NCBI GenBank assembly: GCA_905372155.1
Contig: CAJPNZ010000012.1
Span: forward strand, 1-49,856
DNA: 49,856 bases
Source: Propionibacteriaceae bacterium
Lineage (GTDB): Bacteria; Actinomycetota; Actinomycetes; Propionibacteriales; Propionibacteriaceae
Reading direction: 5' to 3'
A program made the position numbers and the translations under genes. Positions 41,534 to 49,807 of the stretch are shown piece by piece (position 1 is the first letter of the stretch; each line of letters opens with the position of its first letter). The notes beneath the pieces were generated by a model. It made no database searches. It saw only the letters and a list, made by a program, of their open reading frames with translations, and had not been told where the DNA came from.

Positions 41534-42283
41534 ATGACCGGAAAGCTGATCCTGCTCCGTCACGGCGAGAGCGAATGGAACGCGAAGAACCTGTTCACCG
41601 GGTGGGTGGACGTCGACATCAACGAGAAAGGCGAGGCCGAGGCCCGGAAAGCTGCGGAGCTGCTGACCTCGGAGGGGCTGCTGCCGACGGTGCTGCACAC
41701 GTCGTTGCTGCGTCGCGCCATCCACACCGCATACCTGGCACTCGACGGCTGCGACCGCCACTGGATTCCGGTGCGCCGCAGCTGGCGTCTGAACGAGCGC
41801 CACTACGGCGCGCTGCAGGGGCTGGACAAGACCGCCACCCGCGACAAGTACGGTGACGAGCAGTTCATGCTGTGGCGCCGCAGCTACGACACCCCGCCGC
41901 CGGTGCAGGACACCGACGCGGAGTATTCGCAGTTCAACGATCCCCGCTACGCCGACATCCCCGCGAACGAGCGTCCCCGCACCGAGTGCCTCAAAGACGT
42001 CGTGGCGCGCATGTTGCCGTACTGGGAGGAGTCCATCGTCCCGGATCTGGATGCCGGGCACACCGTACTGGTCACCGCGCACGGCAACTCCCTGCGCGCG
42101 CTGGTCAAGCACTTGGATGGCATCTCCGACGAGGACATCGCGGGGCTGAACATCCCCACCGGGATCCCCCTGCTCTATGAACTCGACGAGAACCACAGGC
42201 CCTTGGTCAAGGGCGGCCGTTACCTCGACCCGGAGGCGGCCGCCGCGTCCATCGAGGCCGTCAAGAACCAGGGAAAGAAGTAA
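41534..42283 (+). CDS. gpmA: 2,3-bisphosphoglycerate-dependent phosphoglycerate mutase
   Basis: This 249-residue glycolytic enzyme interconverts 3- and 2-phosphoglycerate. The phospho-histidine motif is LILLRHGESEWNAKNLFTGW; further signatures are HTSLLRRAIHTAYLAL, RSWRLNERHYGALQGLDK and VTAHGNSLRALVKHLDG, ending with the typical tail. Length is standard for the dPGM family. A terminator-like hairpin lies just beyond, inside the 3' end of the convergent ClC gene. Confidence 0.96.
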   Translation: MTGKLILLRHGESEWNAKNLFTGWVDVDINEKGEAEARKAAELLTSEGLLPTVLHTSLLRRAIHTAYLALDGCDRHWIPVRRSWRLNERHYGALQGLDKTATRDKYGDEQFMLWRRSYDTPPPVQDTDAEYSQFNDPRYADIPANERPRTECLKDVVARMLPYWEESIVPDLDAGHTVLVTAHGNSLRALVKHLDGISDEDIAGLNIPTGIPLLYELDENHRPLVKGGRYLDPEAAAASIEAVKNQGKK

Positions 42284-42293
42284 GCGGAACCTC

Positions 42294-43655
42294 TCAGTTC
42301 GCTTTCTCAACGGGTCCTGTCGTGAGAGCGACGGGGCCCGTTTCCTCTTCTTCTTCGTCGTTGTTCTCGTCGTGTTCCTTTGCGCGGTTCCGCCACCAGG
42401 ACGCGGCCGCCGTGGCTCCCGCGATCGCCAGGGCCGTCGGCACCAGGACCGTCGCGCCGGAGTGCGTGAGCTCCAGCACCAGCGCGAATCCGGTCAGGGG
42501 GGCCTTGATGGAGGCGCCCAGGAAGGCCGCGGCCCCGATGAACACGCAGGCGACGAGGTTGGATCCCGGCCAGATCAGCGACCACACGAGCCCCGTCATT
42601 CCCCCCAGGGCAGCGCCCAGCGCGATACCGGGGTTGAGGGTGCCTCCCCAGGCGCCCGCCCTGACCGTGATCAGTGTGGTGACCGCCTTGGCGAGCAGCA
42701 GCAGGACGATCAGCCCAAGCGCCTGCGGCCCGACCTCGGCCACCTGGTTCGTGACGGTCTGCGTGACCGGGTGCCCGTTGCCCAGCACCCACGGCACCCA
42801 GATGGAGACCGCCCCGACCACGGCGAACCCGAGGGGCATGACCCACAGCAGCCGGGTGGTGGTCGGGCGTTTCTGTTCGGCACGTGTGACCGCCTCGCCG
42901 AAGAGCGCCCCGGCCAGGCCGATCGCCGGACCGCACAGCACGGCCCACGCCACCAGCGCGGGCGAGGAGACCAGCTCCGGCATCCTGTAGTAGACCTCCG
43001 GTCTGGCCCACCCGGTCGAGACGAACACGGCGATGCCGGAGACGGCGAGCGCCGAGACCAGGGAGCGTTTCGAGAAGGTGGCGAGGAGGGCCTCCAGGGC
43101 GAAGAAGATGCCGGACAGGGGGATGCCGTAGACGGCGGCCAGACCTGCCCCGGCCCCACAGGCCACCAGGATCCGCCGATCCTCCTCGTTCAGCCCGAAC
43201 CGGTCGCTGATCCACCCGGACAGCGCGGCGCCGGCCTCCCGCGGCGCGACCTCGCGGCCGAGCGAGGCGCCCATGGCGATGATGACGATCTGCGTGGCGG
43301 CGTGCCAGATGGTGCGCAGCACCGGCATGCGCCTGCCCGCCACGGCCTGTTCCGTCGACACCGGCCCGGGACCCGTGCGGTGCAGCAGCACCCACGAGCC
43401 CGCGCCGATCACACCGGCCGCCGCAAGGGTGAGGAGCCGGCGCCACCACGGGACGGTTTCCAGGGCCGTGACCAGGTGCCCCTCGGAGATGCTCCAGACG
43501 AAGTGCTCCACGGTGTGCAGCAGGTGCGCGCAGGCCCATCCGGTGACACCCGCGGTGATTCCCGCCAGGACGACGGCGGCAGCGAAACGCCGAAGCTCCG
43601 AGGACCCGGCGGTGGTGTGTGATGTGGTGTGCAATGGGGACGGATCGGAACTCAC
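42294..43655 (-). CDS. ClC-family chloride channel/transporter
   Basis: This 453-residue membrane protein has the duplicated ClC architecture with about a dozen hydrophobic segments. The gating-glutamate motif is GASLGREVAPREAGAAL, a variant of GREGP. GAGAGLAAVYGIPLSGIFFALEAL and GAWGGTLNPGIALGAALGGM correspond to other anion-pathway segments, and IGAAAFLGASIKAPLTGFALVLEL is also diagnostic. It moves chloride through the membrane, either as channel or Cl-/H+ exchanger. TAGGAGG stands right before the GTG start. The C-terminus is highly acidic (DENNDEEEEE). It converges on gpmA with a 10-bp gap. Confidence 0.92.
   Translation of the reverse strand: MSSDPSPLHTTSHTTAGSSELRRFAAAVVLAGITAGVTGWACAHLLHTVEHFVWSISEGHLVTALETVPWWRRLLTLAAAGVIGAGSWVLLHRTGPGPVSTEQAVAGRRMPVLRTIWHAATQIVIIAMGASLGREVAPREAGAALSGWISDRFGLNEEDRRILVACGAGAGLAAVYGIPLSGIFFALEALLATFSKRSLVSALAVSGIAVFVSTGWARPEVYYRMPELVSSPALVAWAVLCGPAIGLAGALFGEAVTRAEQKRPTTTRLLWVMPLGFAVVGAVSIWVPWVLGNGHPVTQTVTNQVAEVGPQALGLIVLLLLAKAVTTLITVRAGAWGGTLNPGIALGAALGGMTGLVWSLIWPGSNLVACVFIGAAAFLGASIKAPLTGFALVLELTHSGATVLVPTALAIAGATAAASWWRNRAKEHDENNDEEEEETGPVALTTGPVEKAN
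42309..42343 (+). terminator. Probable terminator of gpmA, inside the ClC 3' end
   Basis: AACGGGTCC (42309-42317) pairs with GGGCCCGTT (42334-42342) at 8 of 9 positions, with TCG/CGA extending the stem; it is followed by a pyrimidine-rich run TTTCCTCTTCTTCTTC. It lies 26 bp after the gpmA stop codon. Confidence 0.5.
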
Positions 43656-43717
43656 GTCCTCCTACTCTAGAACTCCTTCTCCGGCGGGTCCCACCCACCC
43701 GGCACCCGGGATCCCGG

Positions 43718-44153
43718 ATGGGTGAAACGCGCGATGCCGATCGCCCGACGAACCCGAGGAGCCCCTTTCTCGGCGGCCTGACCGCCGCGATCATCGTCGA
43801 CCAGGAAAGGCTGGGCGCAAACCCCCGTTCCACGCTCGGAACCACCACCGATGCGAACGCCCAGCTCCGCATTCTTTTCAGCCGTCTCGGGAAACCCCAC
43901 ATCGGTGGCCCGAAGGCGTTCTCGTTCAATGTCGCCTCCGTTTCCGGGGCCGGGACGATCACCGTCGCCAAGGGCGGGAGGAAGGTCAAGGAACGACGCG
44001 AATTCGAGGTGGTCGATGGCTTGTGTCCGCGCTGTGAAAGGCTCGGAAGAATTTCCGATTTCGACCTGACCGCCTTCTTCGACGCGGGGAGGTCGGCGAG
44101 CGAGGGCGCGTTGCTGATTCCCGGTTATTCCATGAACAGCTGGTACGGGCATA
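43718..44153 (+). pseudogene. UvrA-like ABC protein, 5' fragment, cut by IS630-type element
   Basis: This fragment encodes LTAAIIVDQERLGANPRSTL, FSRLGKPHIGGPKAFSFNVA, REFEVVDGLCPRCERLG and IPGYSMNSWYG, which match the middle of UvrA-like (UvrA2-type) excinuclease paralogues in actinobacteria. The N-terminal ~120 residues with the first Walker A are missing. The frame is broken at 44153 by the insertion element and resumes at 45328. With lost start and other lesions the gene is dead. Confidence 0.85.
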
Positions 44154-45327
44154 CAGCTCTCCTCAATCAAAATCCGGTGTTCGTGGGGTATTCGGGTCGT
44201 CCGGGGGAACCAGGGTTTCCCGGGTGGATGTGGTGGATACCCCGTCGGGTGTGCAATATCCTTGAGGCGTGAAAACAGTTGAGATATCCCCAGAGGAATT
44301 CCGGATCCTTCAAGACTACAAACACGAGAGCCCCCACAAACTCGCGAAAGGAAAAACCGAAGCAATCCTCCTGCTGTCACGAAACGTGGATCTGGAGGTT
44401 GTGACAGAACTCGCAGAACGCACCACCACAACCATCAAAACCCGGCTACGAGACTGGCACCAAGACCCGACTCGCATCGATACACACCGGCCACGCAGGC
44501 AACCTCAACGCATCCAAACCCACCCCCCAGCAGCGCACAGAAATCACGACGGTGCTGCAACAACCACCCGGTGCCCAAGGACTCCCCACCGAGCTCTGGA
44601 CCATACCCGACCTCGCCAACTGGCTCGACTCCCACTTCCACATGATCTACGCCTCCGAGACCTCCAACCACTTCCTGCCCCCATCTGACCGGGCTGTCCT
44701 TCCACACACCCGGGGTCGTCGACCAACACCGAGCCCCCGAAACCAAGACCACAGCCCGCATGAACCAGATCCACCACGAACTCGCAACCTCCTGGAACGA
44801 CCCCGACGTGATGATCATGACCGCCAACGAGATTCGGATCGAACACGAAGCGATCCTACGCAGGGCCTGGCACCCCACAGGCGCCACCACGAAACTACGC
44901 GTCAACCGGATCAAACAAGCACAGTCCCATCATCGGGTTCCTCCACGAACACGACGGCACCGTCGACCTGACCTCCCTCGACTGGCAAAACACCAGCAAC
45001 ATCATCAATGCCCTGACCGAACTCACCCTGAAATACCCCGGTAAACGAATCGTGATCGTGTGGGACAACGCGAAATGGCACACCTCGAAACACCTCCGCT
45101 CCCACCTCGGCCAAGGAAACCCCCTCGAGAACATCCACCTCATCAACCTCCCACCCCACGCACCCGACCACAACCCCATCGAACACGTCTGGAACGAAGC
45201 CAAAAACCACATCAGCAACCACCAACACACCACCTTCACCAACACCCGCCACACCTTCGAAACCTACATCACCACAAACCAATTCCCCTACCAACTCAAC
45301 AAATAATTTCGTTTAAAGAGAGCTATA
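44154..45327 (+). mobile_element. Degenerate IS630-family insertion sequence (about 1.17 kb)
   Basis: The element is flanked by TA (44152-44153 and 45328-45329), the target dinucleotide of the IS630/Tc1 group. Its left end CAGCTCTCCTCAATCAAAA and the reverse complement of its right end TAGCTCTCTTTAAACGAAA are imperfect terminal inverted repeats. The right boundary is uncertain by 2 nt because of the TATATA run. Removing it together with one TA restores the UvrA-like frame, reading WYGHIYRNSGFLDPDKP. Its transposase gene is frameshifted. Confidence 0.88.
44269..45306 (+). pseudogene. IS630-family transposase, frameshifted
   Basis: Pieces of a single DDE transposase occur in three frames. The N-terminal helix-turn-helix MKTVEISPEEFRILQDYKHE is in one frame. 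PTELWTIPDLANWLDSHFHM is in the next. NDPDVMIMTANEIRIEHEAI (first catalytic Asp/Glu region) is in a third. The C-terminal IVIVWDNAKWHTSKHL and LPPHAPDHNPIEHVWNEAKN (second Asp and catalytic Glu) return to the first frame. Shifts lie near 44470, 44680 and 44935. The catalytic core residues remain, but the gene cannot yield one protein unless frameshifting rescues it, which is unlikely with three shifts. Confidence 0.88.
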
Positions 45328-46176
45328 TATCTACCGCAATTCCGGTTTCCTCGATCCGGACAAACCCATGGGCCACTACCCCGAGCTCGAACTCGACGTT
45401 CTGCTGCACAAGGAACCCACCCGGACACAGGTGGGTGGCGCCAACGTCACCTTCGAGAGTCTGATCCCGAGGATCCGGAAGTCTTCCTGAGCAAGGATGT
45501 CGAGGCCAAGCAGCCCCACATCCGGTCCTTCGTGAAGCGCGCCGTCACCTTCGGGGTCTGTCCCGGACGCGAGGGAGCCAGACCGACCGCCGCGGCCCGC
45601 GAATCCAGGATCGACGGGATCTCCATCGCGGATGCCTGCGCGATGCAGGTCAGTGATCTGGCAGTTTGGCTCCGGGACATCGAGGAGCCGTCCGTGACCC
45701 CGCTGCTCGCCTTCCTGCGGGAAACCCTCGACGCCTTCGCGCGCATCGGGCTCGGTCACCTGTCACTGGACCGCCCCTCCGAGACCCTGTCGGGCGGTGA
45801 GGCGCAACGCACCCGGACGGTCCGGCACCTGGGCTCGTCGCCAACGGACATCACCTACGTCTTCGACGAGCCCTCCACCGGATTGCATCCCCACGACGTG
45901 CAGCGCATGGGTGAGCTGCCGCTGGAGCCGCGTGACAAGGGAAACACGGTGCTGGCGGTGGAGCACGAACCGGAGCTGATCGCCATCGCCGATCACGTCG
46001 TCGATCTCGGCCCCGGCGCCGGGCACACCGGTGGGCTGCTGGCTTTCGAGGGAACCCCCGCGGACATGGTCGGGCAACGGACCACCATGACCGGCCGACG
46101 CCTCGCCGCCCACACGACTGGGACGGGAAGCAACGAGAACGATGCCGAGCGCTTCAGCCCCGGTATTGGGGGTTGA
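45328..46176 (+). pseudogene. UvrA-like ABC protein, 3' fragment
   Basis: It resumes the UvrA-like sequence: GFLDPDKPMGHYPELELDVL, ESLIPRIRKSS, a frameshift near 45485, then VEAKQPHIRSFVKRAVTF, IDGISIADACAMQVSDLAVW, LSGGEAQRTRTVRHLGSS (ABC signature), TYVFDEPSTGLHPHDVQRM (Walker B) and HVVDLGPGAGHTGG. The zinc-knuckle cysteines typical of CPxCxGTRL are degraded to CPGREGARP. The second ABC half expected after this point is absent; the frame ends at 46176. Together with 43718-44153 it is a decayed gene. Confidence 0.87.
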
Positions 46177-46310
46177 CACCCCTACCGGCGCTCGAAAGAA
46201 TGCAGGCAACACCCTGAAATCTTTGTCGAGAAACGTACCCCTTGGAGCAAGGACAGGTTTAGGGTGGGTACCAGGTCATGTGGGCAGTTCCACATCAACA
46301 GGAGTGAGCA

Positions 46311-46793
46311 ATGGTCGCCAATGTCATGTTGATCGTCGAGCGAAAGTTCAACTACCCCCAGAAACGTGTTTTCAAGGCGTGGACGGCACCCGAGGAGATG
46401 ATGCTCTGGCGTGGCAGCCCCGGCTGGCACGTCGAGCAGGAAACGGTTTCCTCGGAATTGAAGCTCGGCGGCAAGCACCACCACGTGAAGATCCGCGACA
46501 ACGACCCGACGGTCAGGGTCACCACGGATGCGGTCTTCACAGAGTACTTCGATCCGGACGTCTTCGTTGCCCGCCAGCGCATCACCGGCGACCCCGGCAT
46601 TGATCCCGACATTCCGATGGAGCTTCGCGTCGAGTTCACCAAGTACGGCCGCGACGGCGGTGGAACCCTCGTGCGCATCGTGCAGGGACCCTACGAACCC
46701 TCCCGCGCCGAGTACCACGCCACCGGTTGGGAGCGGGAGCTGAACCGCCTCGAGGATTTCCTGGCCGCCAACCCTGAGGGAGTTTCCCGATGA
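46311..46793 (+). CDS. AHSA1/SRPBCC-domain protein
   Basis: This 160-residue protein shows the AHSA1 pattern: IVERKFNYPQKRVFKAWTAP near the N-terminus, followed by GGKHHHVKIRDND, an acidic-strand segment EYFDPDVFVARQRI, and VRIVQGPYEP and WERELNRLEDFLA at the C-terminus. The fold has a hydrophobic cavity that binds lipids or other small ligands; no function can be assigned. GGAGTG precedes the ATG. Its stop overlaps the start of the transporter gene (ATGA), so the two are co-translated. Confidence 0.87.
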   Translation: MVANVMLIVERKFNYPQKRVFKAWTAPEEMMLWRGSPGWHVEQETVSSELKLGGKHHHVKIRDNDPTVRVTTDAVFTEYFDPDVFVARQRITGDPGIDPDIPMELRVEFTKYGRDGGGTLVRIVQGPYEPSRAEYHATGWERELNRLEDFLAANPEGVSR

Positions 46794-48163
46794 GCGCGAC
46801 GGTTGTGCGGCAGAAGCCGCTCATGACGATGCCGCAGATCCTGCTGATGAACCTGGGATTCTTCGGTGTCCAGTACTCCTTCGGCATGCAGCAGACGGCC
46901 ATCAACCCCATCTACCAGTTCCTCGGCGCAGACCCCGAGGAAATGCCGCTGCTGAACCTGGCCGGGCCGATCACCGGCCTGCTGATCCAGCCCATAATCG
47001 GCGCCATTTCGGACAAGACATGGGTTCCCAAGTGGGGCCGCAGGCGTCCCTTCCTGCTGGCCGGCGCCATCGGCTGCTCCGTGTGCCTGTTCCTGTTCCC
47101 CTTCGCCTCCGCGGTGTGGATGGCCGTGCTGCTGCTGTGGCTGCTCGACGTGTCCAACAACACCGCCATGGAGCCCTACCGGGCGTTCATCTCCGACAGA
47201 CTGCCGCCGTCGCAGCTGGCCAAGGGCTTCCTGGCCCAGTCCTTCTTCGCCGGCCTCGGAATCACCCTGGCCAACGTGTCGCTGTTCGTGTTCCAGCAGG
47301 TCATCCCCGGCATCTTCGGCAGCCTTCCCTCCTGGGTGATGGCCTCCTTCATGCTGGGTACCGTCGCCTCCATCGCCACCGTGCTGGTCTCGATCCTCAG
47401 CACCAAGGAACTCGAACCCACGCCCGAGGAACTCGCCGAGCTGCGCGCCCACAAGACCGGTTTCGTCGGCACCCTCAAGGAGATCTGGGAAGCCATCGTC
47501 GAGATGCCCGTCCAGCTGCGCAAGCTGGCGCTGGTCTACCTGTTCCAGTGGTACGCCATGAACTGCTACTGGCAGTACGTGTCGCTGTCCGTGGGGGAGT
47601 CCATCTTCGGGGCGACCCATGCCCTGCAGGAAGCCGATCCGGATCGGTACAAGACCTTGTTCGAGCAGGCCACGGCATGGACCGGCCTGGTCAACGGTGC
47701 CTACAACGTCGTGACCTTCTGCGTGGCCTTCGCTCTGGTGGTCCTGGCCAAACGGCACGGCGCGAAGTTCGTCCACACCACCTGCCTGCTGCTGGCGGCG
47801 GTCGGCCTGGCCTTCTTCCCGCACATCACCGACAAGTACCTGCTGTTCGTGCCGATCATCGGCCTGGGGATCGCATGGGCCTCCATCTTGGGTGTGCCCT
47901 ACATCATGGCCGTCCGCATGATCCCGTCCACCCGCTACGGCGTCTACATGGGCATCATCAACATGATGATCGTCATCCCGATGCTCATCCAGACCGTCAC
48001 CTTCGGCACCGTCTACAAGCTGATCGGTGACCACCCCGGTAACGCGATCACCTTCGCCGCCGTCCTCCTGGCCCTGGCGGCCATCGCGATGCTCTGGATC
48101 AAGGAGCCGCCGATCGTCAAGGACGTCGACGATCTGTCCGAACCCGTGCCCGCCGAAAACTGA
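46790..48163 (+). CDS. SLC45-like sugar transporter (MFS/GPH type)
   Basis: This 457-residue protein has about 12 helices. LNLAGPITGLLIQPIIGAIS and WGRRRPFLLAGAIGC are characteristic of the SLC45/sucrose-type glycoside:cation symporters, as are LLDVSNNTAMEPYRAFISD and GIAWASILGVPYIMAVRMIP. The probable role is proton-driven uptake of a disaccharide such as sucrose or maltose; the substrate is not certain. It is coupled to the AHSA1 gene and followed after 21 bp by the universal stress protein gene, with GGAGG ahead of the latter. Confidence 0.86.
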   Translation: MSATVVRQKPLMTMPQILLMNLGFFGVQYSFGMQQTAINPIYQFLGADPEEMPLLNLAGPITGLLIQPIIGAISDKTWVPKWGRRRPFLLAGAIGCSVCLFLFPFASAVWMAVLLLWLLDVSNNTAMEPYRAFISDRLPPSQLAKGFLAQSFFAGLGITLANVSLFVFQQVIPGIFGSLPSWVMASFMLGTVASIATVLVSILSTKELEPTPEELAELRAHKTGFVGTLKEIWEAIVEMPVQLRKLALVYLFQWYAMNCYWQYVSLSVGESIFGATHALQEADPDRYKTLFEQATAWTGLVNGAYNVVTFCVAFALVVLAKRHGAKFVHTTCLLLAAVGLAFFPHITDKYLLFVPIIGLGIAWASILGVPYIMAVRMIPSTRYGVYMGIINMMIVIPMLIQTVTFGTVYKLIGDHPGNAITFAAVLLALAAIAMLWIKEPPIVKDVDDLSEPVPAEN

Positions 48164-48184
48164 TCTCCCACGATTGGAGGGGAA

Positions 48185-48685
48185 ATGCTCAAGGACTACA
48201 CCACGGTCGTCGTCGGAACCGATGGTTCCGAACTCGCCGTGCCGACCGTCACCCGGGCCGCGTGGATCGCGACCAAGGAGGACGCCGACCTGGTCATCGT
48301 GTGCGCCTACGGCGGCGGTTCCCGAAGGGCCGACGCGAAGGTGCCGCTGACCGAGACCGCACCGAGCCGCATCGGGCAGGTTCCGGGCAAGGAAGCGGCC
48401 ACGCTGGCCGTCACACACGCCAAGGACATCGCCGTCGCCGCCGGGGCGCGCGTGAAGGCCACCCTGCTGGTGGAAGCGGATCCCGCCGAGGCGCTGCTCA
48501 GCAGCTCGAAACAGCACCTCGGGGATCTCATCGTGATCGGCGCCATCCGCGACCGCTCGATCGCCGGCCGCCTGCTCGGTGACGTCGCCAGCGTCGTCGT
48601 CAGGCGAGCCCACTGCGACGTGCTGGTGATCCGCCCGGTCAACCCGGACGAGGGCGACCAGATCCGCCCGGAAAGCGACGCGTGA
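48185..48685 (+). CDS. Universal stress protein, UspA family
   Basis: This 166-residue protein has the UspA fold: an N-terminal YTTVVVGTDGSELAVPTVTR with the ATP-site Asp, then an acidic-helix stretch, and a C-terminal DLIVIGAIRDRSIAGRLLGD...VVVRRAHCDVLVIRP. The usual G-x2-G at the phosphate loop is altered (GAIR), so ATP binding may be weak or changed. GGAGG precedes the ATG. It is the third gene of the AHSA1-SLC45-USP unit, which ends at a UUCG-type hairpin. Confidence 0.9.
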   Translation: MLKDYTTVVVGTDGSELAVPTVTRAAWIATKEDADLVIVCAYGGGSRRADAKVPLTETAPSRIGQVPGKEAATLAVTHAKDIAVAAGARVKATLLVEADPAEALLSSSKQHLGDLIVIGAIRDRSIAGRLLGDVASVVVRRAHCDVLVIRPVNPDEGDQIRPESDA

Positions 48686-48714
48686 CAGGTCGCACGGCAG
48701 ATCGTGAACAAGAT

Positions 48715-48740
48715 GGAGGGGTCGCTTCGGCGGCCCCTCC
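48715..48740 (+). terminator. UUCG-loop hairpin after the universal stress protein gene
   Basis: GGAGGGGTCGC and GCGGCCCCTCC pair at 10 of 11 positions around a TTCG loop. No T-run follows. It sits between the convergent usp and CPBP-like genes and could end transcription from either side. Confidence 0.6.
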
Positions 48741-48763
48741 ACAACGTTGCGCCGGCGACGGGG

Positions 48764-49552
48764 TCAACTCCGGCGGCTCATGCCGAGCCAGAAGATCATG
48801 ACGATGAAACCGACGAACAGGCCGATCCACAGCCCCGACCAGCTGAGCAGCAGAATCAGGGTGTACAGGACGCTCGGCCAGTCGTTCAGCAGGATCATGA
48901 GCAGGTAGCCGAGGAAACCCGGCCACACGTTCCGTGTCCTGAGCGCCACCAGCACAGGAGGGATCGCCAGCAACACCCCCCGGACGGCCTCGGCGGCCAC
49001 CCGGGTCGGGGAAAGGGGCGCGAAACCGACCTGCAGCAGCGTGAACCCCAGGATGACGATCACGGCGGCCCACACCGCCCCGAGTCGTTCGCGCAGCCGC
49101 GGCAGCGCGTAGCCGAAGAACAGCAGGCCGTCCACGAAAGCCACCCAGGCAGGTGCCAGCAGGATCTGCCCGACCAGCAACCACAGCGGGGTCTCCAGTG
49201 TGGGGGTGGGTTTCCCCTCCACGCGGAGCCAGCTCTCCGCGAAGGCGTAGGCCAGCAGCGCGACGCAGACCATGCCCGCCCCGACCGCCAGCGACCATTT
49301 GAGGTCGCTGGCGGTGAACGGCCCCATGAACCTCCGGAAACCCGTCCGTTCCCGCCTGAGCAGCCACCACAGCAACGCCAGGTTGAGCACACCGGCGATT
49401 GCCCGTCCCTCGTCGTACCAGTAGGGATTGTGCCCGGCCGACAGCAGCCAGAAACCGAACACCAGCAGCGGAACCACCCGCGCCGCCAGGGCGAGCAGCG
49501 GATGCCACAGCGCAACCGGGGGCCGGGGTTTCGCGGTCTTCTTCCTCGTCAC
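48764..49552 (-). CDS. CPBP-like (CAAX-protease-related) membrane protein
   Basis: This protein (262 residues from GTG 49552) has about eight hydrophobic segments. WVAFVDGLLFFGYALPRLRERLG resembles the CPBP family's EExxFR region, but the paired glutamates are replaced (VD), so protease activity is doubtful. LPRLRERLGAVWAAVIVILGFTLLQVGFA corresponds to the following helix. Family members process prenylated proteins or bacteriocins, or serve as membrane scaffolds. I chose GTG 49552 because the upstream extension is Pro/Ser/Arg-rich and atypical; GGTGGG is just before it. It converges on the stress-protein unit. Confidence 0.7.
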   Translation of the reverse strand: MTRKKTAKPRPPVALWHPLLALAARVVPLLVFGFWLLSAGHNPYWYDEGRAIAGVLNLALLWWLLRRERTGFRRFMGPFTASDLKWSLAVGAGMVCVALLAYAFAESWLRVEGKPTPTLETPLWLLVGQILLAPAWVAFVDGLLFFGYALPRLRERLGAVWAAVIVILGFTLLQVGFAPLSPTRVAAEAVRGVLLAIPPVLVALRTRNVWPGFLGYLLMILLNDWPSVLYTLILLLSWSGLWIGLFVGFIVMIFWLGMSRRS

Positions 49553-49587
49553 CCCACCAAGTCTGCCCGGTTCCGGTGGAAACCAGG

Positions 49588-49636
49588 GATCAGTCCTCCG
49601 GGAGGGTGACGGCTGGGTCGTCGTCTCGGATGGGGG
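49588..49636. repeat. Inverted repeat, left arm (49 bp)
   Basis: These 49 bases are exactly the reverse complement of 49808-49856. The left arm is in its natural context, covering the stop codon and last codons of the ABC ATPase gene. Confidence 0.95.
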
Positions 49637-49807
49637 CCTGCGGGTCATGGGTGGCGACCACGACGACGCACCGTTCGGCACGCGACTCGATGATGCGCCA
49701 CACCCGGTCCCTGAGGTTCGCGTCCATCCCGGCGGTCGGTTCGTCCAGGACCACGACCCGGTTGGATTCGTCGGCGAGCGCCCTGGCCAGCGCGACCCGG
49801 CGTCCCT
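49590..49807 (-). CDS. ABC transporter ATPase, C-terminal fragment (cut at the window edge)
   Basis: The fragment reads RRVALARALADESNRVVVLD, followed by EPTAGMDANLRDRVWRII and CVVVVATHDPQAP: the end of the ABC signature, Walker B with catalytic Glu, D-loop and switch His. The gene enters from beyond the right edge. Above 49807 the sequence switches to a reverse copy of the gene's own 3' end, so the normal LSGG part of the signature is missing and the 49808-49856 stretch is not genuine coding continuation. Drug-type or cytochrome-bd-type exporters are possible homes for this ATPase. Confidence 0.75.

Noticed and set aside
43667..44431. Minus-strand open frame across the UvrA-like fragment and IS left end
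   Set aside because: It is antisense to sequence with clear UvrA-like similarity and crosses the IS boundary, so it is not a gene.
46691..48742. 683-codon minus-strand open frame
   Set aside because: It lies opposite the SLC45-like and universal stress protein genes and encodes Gly/Asp/His-rich sequence typical of antisense translation of GC-rich genes.
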